From JBEVJC01 sp040510375 (GTDB lineage: Bacteria; Bacteroidota; Bacteroidia; Chitinophagales; Chitinophagaceae): 64,000 nucleotides of DNA. This document shows positions 1-8,212 of the stretch, piece by piece. The DNA lies in contig JBEVJC010000034.1 in NCBI GenBank assembly GCA_040510375.1, forward strand, positions 62,001 through 126,000. The letters run 5' to 3'. A program made the position numbers and the translations under genes. Position 1 is the first letter of the stretch, and each line of letters begins with the position of its first letter. The notes beneath the pieces are model-generated. The model searched no databases and was not told the origin of the DNA. It worked only from the letters and a program-made list of their open reading frames with translations.

Positions 1-258
1 ACTATTGACCTCGGCTTGCAAAAAACATGGTTTGATGGTAAGTTGAACACAAGGCTGAATTATTATGATATTTTCAACGGTTTTGAAATAAGGTATGTTT
101 TCAGGGAAAAGCAGATTATCAATAATGAACTGCGGCACTGGTTTGCAACGAACAGGGTGGCACTGACCATCAGCTACAGTTTTGGAAAGTCAACCCATAA
201 GGAAAAGTCAAGGCAGGGTGATAAGAGTGAGGAAGCGGGCAGGGCGGGTTTGCAGTGA
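1..258 (+). CDS. C-terminal end of an outer-membrane beta-barrel protein (partial)
   Basis: The frame is open from the first base and stops at TGA 256-258, so only the last 85 residues are present. The fragment alternates polar and hydrophobic residues as beta-strands do, and ends in a strand containing ISYSFGKS followed by a charged, disordered tail. This is the usual ending of the OMP beta-barrel family of TonB-receptor-like proteins in Bacteroidota. Function is not determinable from the fragment. It is convergent with the VanZ-like gene, 31 bases away. Confidence 0.6.
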   Translation, partial: TIDLGLQKTWFDGKLNTRLNYYDIFNGFEIRYVFREKQIINNELRHWFATNRVALTISYSFGKSTHKEKSRQGDKSEEAGRAGLQ

Positions 259-289
259 TTGGAATGGACAGGGTTGTGCAGCCGGAAAA

Positions 290-826
290 TCAGTTCTCAG
301 TCGTGATACGGAAAGGGTGTTTTTCCGGTCTCCATGTTGTCCTGCCCGGCAGGAGTCCCGATCCCGCCAGCATTGCATATACCAGGAAACCGATTAATCC
401 TCCTGTTGTGTTGAGCAGCAGGTCATCCACATCAAAAACTCCCCGGCCAGTATAGTATTGGGTAAGTTCAAAAAAAAGACTGATTGCAAAAACAAGTAGC
501 AAGGTTTTCCAGGCTTTGCCTGAACGGAATAATAACAGGGGAAATAAAAAACCAAGCGGAACAAAACCGAGGATATTGCCTCCGATATTCAGATACATGT
601 ATCTGCGGCTCACAGGATGCTGGTTGAACCGACGGATAGTGGCGAATAATTGGAGGTTAACCTGTTGGTAGTTGCTCCTTTCCCAATTTTTTGCTGTTCT
701 TTCTGACAGGGGATGTTTGCTGCGGGCCGGTGCCTGTTTAAATAAGATATACTTCGTGAGTGTGGCGAGGCTGATCACAAGCAGGATGCAGATGAATATT
801 TTATAAAGAAGTTTATCGAGGCGCAT
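290..826 (-). CDS. VanZ-like family membrane protein
   Basis: A 178-residue protein with an N-terminal membrane segment and three further hydrophobic segments in the C-terminal half. The stretches NIGGNILGFVPLGFLFPLL and FELTQYYTGRGVFDVDDLLLNTTGG are the family signature (N-x-x-G-N, then E-x-x-Q and DxxD-x-x-x-N-x-x-G). VanZ itself gives low-level teicoplanin resistance; in Bacteroidota the family is widespread and its job is unknown, so resistance should not be assumed. It starts at ATG 826, divergent from the two-component genes, and ends convergent with the partial barrel gene. Confidence 0.8.
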   Translation of the reverse strand: MRLDKLLYKIFICILLVISLATLTKYILFKQAPARSKHPLSERTAKNWERSNYQQVNLQLFATIRRFNQHPVSRRYMYLNIGGNILGFVPLGFLFPLLLFRSGKAWKTLLLVFAISLFFELTQYYTGRGVFDVDDLLLNTTGGLIGFLVYAMLAGSGLLPGRTTWRPEKHPFRITTEN

Positions 827-902
827 TTCTGAAGTATTTGATCTGATAAGTATGAAGAATCAGTCCGTAAATCTGGCTTTGTCCGCCAGGGAATACAAAT
901 GG

Positions 903-922
903 ATTCTGCCAACTGGCAGAAT
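903..922. repeat. Perfect 9-bp inverted repeat upstream of the sensor kinase
   Basis: Arms ATTCTGCCA (903-911) and TGGCAGAAT (914-922) are separated by AC. A related half-palindrome, TGCC-AACC-GGCA, follows at 928-939. Both lie 30-66 bases before the kinase ATG at 969 in the divergent intergenic region, so they could be an operator, a 5'-leader hairpin or a short dispersed repeat; the sequence does not decide. Confidence 0.5.
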
Positions 923-968
923 TTGTCTGCCAACCGGCATACAGGCGGGTTTTGTGCTTGACTTAGAA

Positions 969-2018
969 ATGGTAGTTTTGACGGTGCGTAAAAAACTATT
1001 ATTATTTTTTTTGTGTTTTTTGGGTTTTTATTACCTGGTGCAACTTACCTATGATATGCCCAATATCGTCAATGGCCATTTGGGCTTTTTGCGATGGCCG
1101 TCTGGCGGTCGCTCCATTATCTCAGGCCTGACCGACCTTGGGATTTATTTCCTGTTTGCGCTGGTGCCCTATCAGATACTGTTTAAGTTTTTCCCACGTA
1201 AAAGAATTTTGGAAGCCATCGGGATTATTTTGCTTTGTCTGCCGTTGCTTTTTTTATTACGTTATGCGAGCGAAGAGTTATGGGTATTAAAATCCGGAAG
1301 GAATTCACAGGGGCCGGTCACTCGTTTACGTACCTATTTTACGGGGCATATTTTTTATATTATTCTTTATTCAGTTTATGGCATGACATTTTATTTTATC
1401 CGTTATGCCTATTATCGCGAATTGCAGCAGAAAGAACTGGAACTGCAGAACCGGGAGTCTGAATTATCGTTCCTGCGTTCGCAGATCAATCCCCACTTTT
1501 TATTTAACAGCCTGAATAATATTTATTCACTCGTGTATCTTAAATCGGAACATTCTCTTGAGGCGATAGCAGGGTTTTCGGAACTTCTCCGGTATATGTT
1601 ATATGATACCCTGCAGGACGTGCCATTGGAAAGGGAGGTGGATTATATCAGGAAATACATCGACCTGCAACAGTTAAGGTATGAATACCCTGTTAAAACT
1701 GACCTGCAGGTAAAGGGAAACCTGGAAGACGTTTTTATTCCGCCATTGCTGTTGATTCCATTTGTGGAAAATGCTTATAAACATGGAGTGGTCAGCGAAC
1801 AGGGCGATGGTATTGTTATCAGCATTGATGCGGGAAGCAGTGAGGTCCGGTTCTATTGCCAGAATAAAATATCGCGGGACAAGAAGGATCTTACCGGCGG
1901 CATTGGTCTGCGAAATCTGAGGCGACGCCTGCAACTGCTCTATCCCGGAAAACATCAGCTTGAAATTATGGATGGGCCTGTATACTTCATCGTAAAACTC
2001 GAATTAAACCATGTATGA
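969..2018 (+). CDS. LytS/YehU-type sensor histidine kinase
   Basis: A 349-residue membrane histidine kinase. About four hydrophobic segments fill residues 1-150, then a short coiled coil leads into the His_kinase (PF06580-type) domain: the phospho-acceptor His176 in QINPHFLFNSLNN, an N-box PFVENAYKHG near residue 268 and a G-box GGIGLRNLRRRL near 310-321. The frame is open back to 852, but the upstream 39 codons are unlike the family and contain the inverted repeat, so ATG 969 was chosen. It overlaps the response regulator by 8 bases, so the two are translationally coupled and presumably work as a pair. The signal is unknown. Confidence 0.87.
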   Translation: MVVLTVRKKLLLFFLCFLGFYYLVQLTYDMPNIVNGHLGFLRWPSGGRSIISGLTDLGIYFLFALVPYQILFKFFPRKRILEAIGIILLCLPLLFLLRYASEELWVLKSGRNSQGPVTRLRTYFTGHIFYIILYSVYGMTFYFIRYAYYRELQQKELELQNRESELSFLRSQINPHFLFNSLNNIYSLVYLKSEHSLEAIAGFSELLRYMLYDTLQDVPLEREVDYIRKYIDLQQLRYEYPVKTDLQVKGNLEDVFIPPLLLIPFVENAYKHGVVSEQGDGIVISIDAGSSEVRFYCQNKISRDKKDLTGGIGLRNLRRRLQLLYPGKHQLEIMDGPVYFIVKLELNHV

Positions 2019-2730
2019 TCCGGAGCATATACGTTGTGTTATTGTAGATGATGAACATTTATCGGTCAAACTCGTAGCCGACTATGTAAACAGGACTCCC
2101 GGTCTTACGCTGCTGTTGCAAACCACCAGGGTTGAAGAAGCCATGGAACTTGTGCAGAAGGGTGTAGTAGATCTTCTTTTCCTTGATATCCAGATGCCGG
2201 TTTTAAATGGACTGCAGTTCATGCAGCTGATTGGCGATAGATGTAAGGTAATCCTGACCACTGCCTATCCTGAATATGCGTTGGAAAGTTATGAGCATAA
2301 TGCAGTAGATTATCTTTTGAAGCCCATCACATTTGAACGTTTTTTGACTGGCGTTAAACGCGCGAAGGAGCGACTGGAGTTTAAGGCCTGGACAAACAAC
2401 GCGCTGAAAAAAAATCCGGACCATATTTTTATTAAGACTACCTACAGGATCCAGAAAGTTGATCTCGGATCCATCTTTTACCTGGAGGGTTTGCGCGATT
2501 ATATTGCGGTACATACCACTGCTGCCAGGATCCTTACTCTGGAGAGTATGAAAAAAATGGAGGAGCTTTTACCTTCTGACCAGTTTATTAGGATACACAA
2601 ATCGTATATCATCAACAGAAACAAGATTGACTTTTTGAGCCGTTCCAGAGTTGTAATTAATAATATTTATTTACCCGTGGGTGATACTTATAAGGAGAAG
2701 TTTTTGCAATGGCTGGATCTTCCGAAATGA
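2011..2730 (+). CDS. LytTR-family response regulator
   Basis: A 239-residue regulator: receiver domain at about residues 5-120 with the acidic pair Asp13-Asp14, phospho-acceptor Asp59 in LFLDIQMP and the conserved Lys in LLKPI, then a LytTR DNA-binding domain at about 135-239 (FIRIHKSYIINRNKI). LytTR domains bind direct repeats upstream of target promoters. The start overlaps the end of the kinase gene, marking an operon and a cognate pair. Targets cannot be read from the window; the neighbouring VanZ-like gene is one candidate by position only. Confidence 0.9.
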   Translation: MYDPEHIRCVIVDDEHLSVKLVADYVNRTPGLTLLLQTTRVEEAMELVQKGVVDLLFLDIQMPVLNGLQFMQLIGDRCKVILTTAYPEYALESYEHNAVDYLLKPITFERFLTGVKRAKERLEFKAWTNNALKKNPDHIFIKTTYRIQKVDLGSIFYLEGLRDYIAVHTTAARILTLESMKKMEELLPSDQFIRIHKSYIINRNKIDFLSRSRVVINNIYLPVGDTYKEKFLQWLDLPK

Positions 2731-2907
2731 GGTTGGTGATTTTATTTGAGCTTACACCGGGAAATGATAATATAATAGTAATACAGGGGCATATTTTTTA
2801 GAAACGAGTGGGTAGAATGATATGCAGGTGAGGAATAAATCGCAACGAAGGCATTTGGTAATACACGCTTAACACTGCAGCCGTTCCTTTGCCTCATATT
2901 CCACATT

Positions 2908-4512
2908 ATGACCCTCAGACTATCCTGCTTGACAGCTGCAATAATATTTATTTGTTGCAGGCCATGTATTGCGCAACCAAAAATGGGCCTGATCATTAAT
3001 CACGAGCCTACCCCATATTTCCACCGGTTGTTTGCAGATACCGCCTTTTCAAATTTAAAAGAAGAACTAAAAGGTGCTTTGAAGATTCAGGATAAGCTTA
3101 CTGCGGCAAGGTGTCTGCAACGGATGGGCAGGATATGTCTGCATCTTAATCATTTTGCGCAAGCGTTGGACTACCATTTGCAGGCTGATAAATTGTTGGC
3201 GGAAACTGGCCAGGAAGTTGGAAGGGCAAGCAATCTTAATGATATTGGAGTTGTTTATCACAGGAATAAACAACGAGGTGAGGCCAGGAAAGCCTTTAAT
3301 CAGGCATTGGGAATATTTCAATCGAGGAAACATCCCACAGGGATTGCTTCCACCCAAATGAAAATTGGCCATTGGTTTTCCAGCCAGCATATGTTTGATA
3401 GCGGGTTTTACTACCAGCGAATTGCGTTATCCAATTTTCAGGAATTGAATGACCAGGCCGGAATAGCGGAAAATTATAATGAGGTAGGTAACATCTATGA
3501 AGATCAACATAGATATGATTCCGCATTTCTGTATTTCAACCGGTCGGTTATGTTGGGCGAAGTCGTGAAAGATACTGCGTTACTTATCGAGGCAATTAAT
3601 AATGTGGGAGATATTTATCGCAAAACGGGGCGTTATGAGTTGGCATTGCGTTCCACCAGGCGGGCCATGGGGTTGGCAGTCACAACGCGGGAACTATTCC
3701 ACATGGGAAGCATTTACCGTGATATGGCAAAAACATTTCACGCATTAGGCAGGGATGACAGCGCTTTTTTTTATCAGCGTGCCTGCCACCAATTGATGCT
3801 GGACATTTTTTCGACAGAAACGAGTACGCAACTGGCAGTCCTGCAAACCCTCTATGAGGTCGGAAATAAAAATACGGAGATAGCCCATCTTGAGGCAGTA
3901 CGTCGCACGCATTTGGCGATAGTAGCTATCGTGCTGCTGTTGTTGCTCTGCGGCGCACTGATTATATCACGACAGCGCCTGCGAATCAAAAATGCGGAGT
4001 TACTGCGCAAGGAAGAGCTTGCCGCACATCATGCAGAGCAGACAAGGCTGGAAGTAAAACAACAGGCGTTACAGCAGGAGTTGGAATTGAAGTCGCGTGA
4101 ACTGACAACACATACGCTCAATACGATCCAGAAAAACCAGTTTCTGGAAACCCTGCAGAAACAGGTGGGGGAAATCCTGATTGATCCCCGTCGTGACCAA
4201 CGGCGGCCACTAAAACAATTACAGTTACAGATTAGCCAGAACATCAATAATGGTCAGCACTGGGATGATTTCCAGAGAATCTTTGACCAGGTGCACGCCT
4301 CGTTTTTCGTCCGCCTGAAAGCGCATTGCGATATGCTAACCAAAACTGATTTGAGGTTGGTGGCATTGTTGAAAATGAATCTTGAATCGGAACAAGTAGC
4401 TACATTATTGGGTATCTCAGCAGATAGTCTGCGGGTAATGCGGCATCGACTCCGGAAAAAAATGAATCTGGAACATAGCCAGGGTCTGACCCAGTTCATT
4501 CAATCGATCTGA
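2908..4512 (+). CDS. TPR-repeat membrane protein with C-terminal LuxR-like HTH
   Basis: A 534-residue protein with a signal peptide ending around CRPCIAQ (residue 23), tetratricopeptide repeats over roughly 50-310 (repeated motifs such as NDIGVVYHRNKQRGEA and NNVGDIYRKTGRYELA), one membrane helix near 331-350, a long charged coiled coil (about 355-410) and a helix-turn-helix at about 470-530 (TDLRLVALLKMNLESEQVA then LGISADSLRVMRHRLRKK). This layout is a common Bacteroidota one-component regulator: a periplasmic TPR sensor joined to a cytoplasmic DNA-binding domain. It stands alone after the two-component pair; target and ligand are unknown. Confidence 0.78.
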   Translation: MTLRLSCLTAAIIFICCRPCIAQPKMGLIINHEPTPYFHRLFADTAFSNLKEELKGALKIQDKLTAARCLQRMGRICLHLNHFAQALDYHLQADKLLAETGQEVGRASNLNDIGVVYHRNKQRGEARKAFNQALGIFQSRKHPTGIASTQMKIGHWFSSQHMFDSGFYYQRIALSNFQELNDQAGIAENYNEVGNIYEDQHRYDSAFLYFNRSVMLGEVVKDTALLIEAINNVGDIYRKTGRYELALRSTRRAMGLAVTTRELFHMGSIYRDMAKTFHALGRDDSAFFYQRACHQLMLDIFSTETSTQLAVLQTLYEVGNKNTEIAHLEAVRRTHLAIVAIVLLLLLCGALIISRQRLRIKNAELLRKEELAAHHAEQTRLEVKQQALQQELELKSRELTTHTLNTIQKNQFLETLQKQVGEILIDPRRDQRRPLKQLQLQISQNINNGQHWDDFQRIFDQVHASFFVRLKAHCDMLTKTDLRLVALLKMNLESEQVATLLGISADSLRVMRHRLRKKMNLEHSQGLTQFIQSI

Positions 4513-4747
4513 AAATTTAAGAGGCTTAATATTAACATAACATCCCTTTTTAACAAAATTAATCGCTAATTATCAACTTATTATAAGCGATTGTTTCCTT
4601 GCTGCTGATCTGTTTTTTACCCGTTGTTTCCTTTTTACTACAGGCCAACTCAATTAATAATCCGGCGGGGACTGCATTTTTGATAAACCAATCCGATTCC
4701 GGAAAAACTACTTGTACCAAACACCTTCCATTGATGAAATCAGCAAG
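4513..4747. other. Intergenic region without a recognised gene
   Basis: This AT-rich spacer holds a weak 7-bp inverted repeat (AATCGCT 4561-4567, AGCGATT 4586-4592). No convincing terminator or TAnnTTTG promoter was found. Confidence 0.4.
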
Positions 4748-6589
4748 ATGAAATTTGTGATCGGTATTTTATGCCTTCTGGCCTGTCTGGTTGTTTTCAC
4801 CAGTCTGCGTCAGGGTAGCAATATAAAACGGGGTGTTGAGCCTGCGATAGCGCGGTTCAAAACGGAGGCGACGGGTTTTGCATTGACTACTTCGGAATTG
4901 GCGTTGGCAATTGACTTACTTGATCGCAAAAGGCCTCTTACTCTCAGAAAAGCCCGCGAGGCGTTGAGGTCCTGCCGCCTTCGTTATAAACGCATTGAAT
5001 TTTTTCTGGACTATTTTTTTGCCAGTGCCGCATTGATCTATAACGGTCCGGCCAAAATAGAAATTGAAGAACCCTATATGGAATTCCAGGAACCAATAGG
5101 CCTGCAGGTGATAGAAGGATTACTCTTCGAAAAAAATCCATATGCCCTGAAGGAACAACTGAGGCAACAGGCTGATGCAATAAGTACCTCGGCAGTTGAC
5201 CTGGGCTCCCTATTATATGCGTTTTCGGCAGATGACCGGCAGTTGCTGGAAAGCGTGCGTATTCATCTTTTAAAATTGATTACCCTTGGTATTACGGGTT
5301 TTGATGCCCCCTATCTTAAAACCGGGATTGCAGAGGCGGAAAGTTCTTTGGGTACGCTGCAGGCTGTAATTGCACCGTTCATAAATAACGACAACAAGGA
5401 GGATATTATACTGGACAGCCTGTTCGGACAAAGTATCCGTTACCTGCGGTCGAACGGCGGGTTCGATAATTTTAACCGGCTGTTTTTTTTGAAAACGTAT
5501 GCTCTCCCGCTTCAGCATCAATTGGGCATGGCGATAAATAGATGGGGCTTGTATCTCAATAGCAGCAACGGGGTTCTCAATTATGAAGCACAGGATATTT
5601 TCAGTCCGGATGCGCTCAACCTTGAAGCTTTTACCCAAAATAAGACATTCGGAAATAAAAAGGAATTAATTGAACTGGGCAAAAAGCTGTTTTCTGAAAC
5701 CGCCCTTTCGGGGAATAACTTGATCAGTTGTGCCACCTGCCATCGGCCGGAAAACTATTTTACGGAGTCTGTTTCCAAAAGCACTGCTTTCGATGGGCAT
5801 TCATTTGTGCAACGCAATGCGGCAACACTTCTGTATTCCGGTTTTCAATATGAACAATTCTGGGATGGACGAGCCAAAAGTTTGGAAGAACAAATCATAA
5901 CGGTAATCAATAATCCCGGTGAAATGAATAGTGGTGCGGCATCCGGAACCTTGTCGGTTCGTTTACCCAAATATGCTGCTTCATTTAGAAAGGCATTTGG
6001 AGAAACAGGAGATACCCTGACTGCCATCAACAAAGTGGCCCATGCAATTGCTGCTTATATACGTGAACTTAATCCACGCAATTCCCGGTTCGACCGCTAT
6101 CTGCACGGTCCGGATAACATGTTGACTTTTTCAGAAAAGCGAGGCTTCAATCTGTTTATGGGAAAAGCGCAATGCGGAACCTGTCACTTCGCTCCTTTGT
6201 TTAATGGGCTGGTACCACCATATTATAACATCTCCGAACTGGAAGTACTGGGAACCCTTGCGACAGACGACATGACCAGACCGAGACTGGACAAGGATCG
6301 TGGGCGGGCAGTTGTGTTCCCGATAGAATATTACGAAGGGGCGTTTAAGACGCCAACGGTCAGGAATGCCAGCGCCACTGGCCCTTATATGCACAATGGT
6401 GCATTCAGGACATTGGAGAATGTTGTAGAGTTCTATAACAAAGGCGGAGCAGCCGGTCTTGGTGTCCCCATAGCCAACCAGACACTCTCTGCACAACCCC
6501 TTAATCTCTCCAGGCAGGAAGTCAAAGACGTTGTAAACTTCCTCAACGCACTCAAAGACTCCATTGAAATAACAACAACTGAATATTAA
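4748..6589 (+). CDS. Di-haem cytochrome c peroxidase with imelysin-like N-terminal half
   Basis: A 613-residue exported protein. Residues 1-19 form a hydrophobic export signal. Residues about 30-290 are helical and contain GLQVIEGLLF (from 118), resembling the GxHxIExLL motif of imelysin/EfeO-type iron-linked proteins but with Gln where imelysins have His. Residues about 300-605 are a MauG/CcpA-type di-haem peroxidase with haem motifs CATCH (328-332) and CGTCH (476-480), and a conserved FKTPTVRN...GPYMHNGAFRTLE tail. Typical peroxidases of this family have about 330 residues, so this is a two-domain protein. The frame is open from TTG 4712, but ATG 4748 gives a clean signal peptide. The cytochrome half is firm; the imelysin link is inference. 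Confidence 0.82.
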   Translation: MKFVIGILCLLACLVVFTSLRQGSNIKRGVEPAIARFKTEATGFALTTSELALAIDLLDRKRPLTLRKAREALRSCRLRYKRIEFFLDYFFASAALIYNGPAKIEIEEPYMEFQEPIGLQVIEGLLFEKNPYALKEQLRQQADAISTSAVDLGSLLYAFSADDRQLLESVRIHLLKLITLGITGFDAPYLKTGIAEAESSLGTLQAVIAPFINNDNKEDIILDSLFGQSIRYLRSNGGFDNFNRLFFLKTYALPLQHQLGMAINRWGLYLNSSNGVLNYEAQDIFSPDALNLEAFTQNKTFGNKKELIELGKKLFSETALSGNNLISCATCHRPENYFTESVSKSTAFDGHSFVQRNAATLLYSGFQYEQFWDGRAKSLEEQIITVINNPGEMNSGAASGTLSVRLPKYAASFRKAFGETGDTLTAINKVAHAIAAYIRELNPRNSRFDRYLHGPDNMLTFSEKRGFNLFMGKAQCGTCHFAPLFNGLVPPYYNISELEVLGTLATDDMTRPRLDKDRGRAVVFPIEYYEGAFKTPTVRNASATGPYMHNGAFRTLENVVEFYNKGGAAGLGVPIANQTLSAQPLNLSRQEVKDVVNFLNALKDSIEITTTEY

Positions 6590-6601
6590 TAATATAAATC
6601 A

Positions 6602-8182
6602 ATGAAACCAAATGTGTGTTTTTTTCTGGCAACCTTGTTCACAACAAGTTTCTTATATGCACAGAAAGACGAAGCGGCGGAAAACAGGCCGGTAAAAATT
6701 AATCCCAAACCTCAATTAATCAGGGGTCCCTACCTGCAGGTGTCAACCACCAACAGCATCGTAGTTCGCTGGAGGACCGATGCATTTGCGCGCAGCCGGG
6801 TCCGTTATGGTACAAGTCCCGGCAAGCTTGATCTTTTTTCAGATGATTCCTCGTTGACTACGGAACACCTGGTAAAACTAAAAGGGCTTACAGCGGACAC
6901 TAAATATTACTATGCTATTGGTGGTGTGAAGGACACTTTACAACACGGTGAGGAAAACTATTTTCATACGTTGCCGGTAGCAGGAAGTAAGGGAGTTTAC
7001 CGTATTGGGGCCTTTGGCGACTGCGGGAACAATTCAGTTAACCAGCGAAACGTGCGGAATGCATTTACCAGGTATCTCGGAGAGGAATACATGAACGCAT
7101 GGATACTATTGGGCGATAACTCATATCCCGATGGTGCTGACGCAGAGTTACAGGCGAAGTTTTTTAATATCTATAAAGATGACCTGCTGAAAAAATATCC
7201 GTTGTTCCCTTCACCGGGCAACCACGACTATCACGACATCGAATTCTCTTCTGAAGTAGCCCAACGCACTCATGAAGTGGCATATTACCAGAATTTTTCC
7301 ATGCCAACGGAGGGAGAATCGGGTGGTATCGCTTCACATACCAAAGCATTTTATTCTTTTGATATTGGCAACGTACATTTTTTGTCGCTTGATTCCTATG
7401 GCAAGGAAAAAGACCAATACCGCCTTTATGATACACTGGGTCCGCAGGTTAAATGGGTAAAAAAAGACCTTGACCAGAATACCAATCGTGACTGGGTGGT
7501 TGTTTATTGGCATCATCCTCCGTATACCATGGGTTCCCATAGTTCCGACGGCGTAGGAGAGCTGGCGAAGATCAGGGAGAATTTTATTCGGATCCTGGAG
7601 AGATATGGAGTGGACGTGATCCTTTGCGGGCATAGCCATGACTATGAAAGAACCGGATTGATCAAAGGTCATTACGGACAGGAGTCCAGCTTTGACCCCG
7701 CACTGCATAACCTTAGTCCTTCCAACGGCAGGTATGATGGAAATGCGAATGCATGTCCGTATATAAAAAACTCAAAATCGAATGAGGGGACTGTATATGT
7801 GGTAAGCGGATCTGCGGGCCAGTTGGGCGGACGGTCAAAAGGATTTCCACACAATGCCATGCAGTATGCGACGGATTCAATTGGTGGTGCATCGATTTTG
7901 GAAATCCGTGACAACCGGCTCGATTTGAAATGGATCTGTGCGGACGGCATCATCCGCGATCAGTTCACCATCATGAAAAATGTAAACAAAACAACGGTCA
8001 TCAATTGCAGAAAAGGTGAATCAGTAACGCTGACTGCTTCATTTATTGGCGAATACAGCTGGAACAAGTCCGGAACAGGGACCAGGAGCATCACTGTCAA
8101 ACCTTCTTCGGGCAAGACGGTGTATGAGGTCAGGGATCCCAATAGCTGTCTGAAAGATGTATTTGAAGTGACAGCAAAATAA
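6602..8182 (+). CDS. Secreted metallophosphoesterase, purple-acid-phosphatase type (copy 1)
   Basis: A 526-residue protein with signal peptide (cleavage after LYAQ, residue 20), an FN3-like N-terminal domain (about 35-125), and a calcineurin-type phosphoesterase domain with the full metal set: GDC (Asp140), GDN (Asp172), GNHD (His208), HH (304-305) and GHSH (His344, His346). A C-terminal Ig-like domain (about 455-526) ends VYEVRDPNSCLKDVFEV. The family hydrolyses phosphomonoesters or related bonds outside the cytoplasm; the exact substrate is unknown. It lies 12 bases after the peroxidase gene and 30 before its own paralogue, so all are probably one operon. Confidence 0.85.
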   Translation: MKPNVCFFLATLFTTSFLYAQKDEAAENRPVKINPKPQLIRGPYLQVSTTNSIVVRWRTDAFARSRVRYGTSPGKLDLFSDDSSLTTEHLVKLKGLTADTKYYYAIGGVKDTLQHGEENYFHTLPVAGSKGVYRIGAFGDCGNNSVNQRNVRNAFTRYLGEEYMNAWILLGDNSYPDGADAELQAKFFNIYKDDLLKKYPLFPSPGNHDYHDIEFSSEVAQRTHEVAYYQNFSMPTEGESGGIASHTKAFYSFDIGNVHFLSLDSYGKEKDQYRLYDTLGPQVKWVKKDLDQNTNRDWVVVYWHHPPYTMGSHSSDGVGELAKIRENFIRILERYGVDVILCGHSHDYERTGLIKGHYGQESSFDPALHNLSPSNGRYDGNANACPYIKNSKSNEGTVYVVSGSAGQLGGRSKGFPHNAMQYATDSIGGASILEIRDNRLDLKWICADGIIRDQFTIMKNVNKTTVINCRKGESVTLTASFIGEYSWNKSGTGTRSITVKPSSGKTVYEVRDPNSCLKDVFEVTAK

Positions 8183-8212
8183 TATTCATTAAAGATCAAA
8201 CTTAAACTAAAA

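Noticed and set aside
290..826. Glycopeptide resistance gene vanZ
   Set aside because: The VanZ-like fold is common in Bacteroidota and no van genes accompany it.
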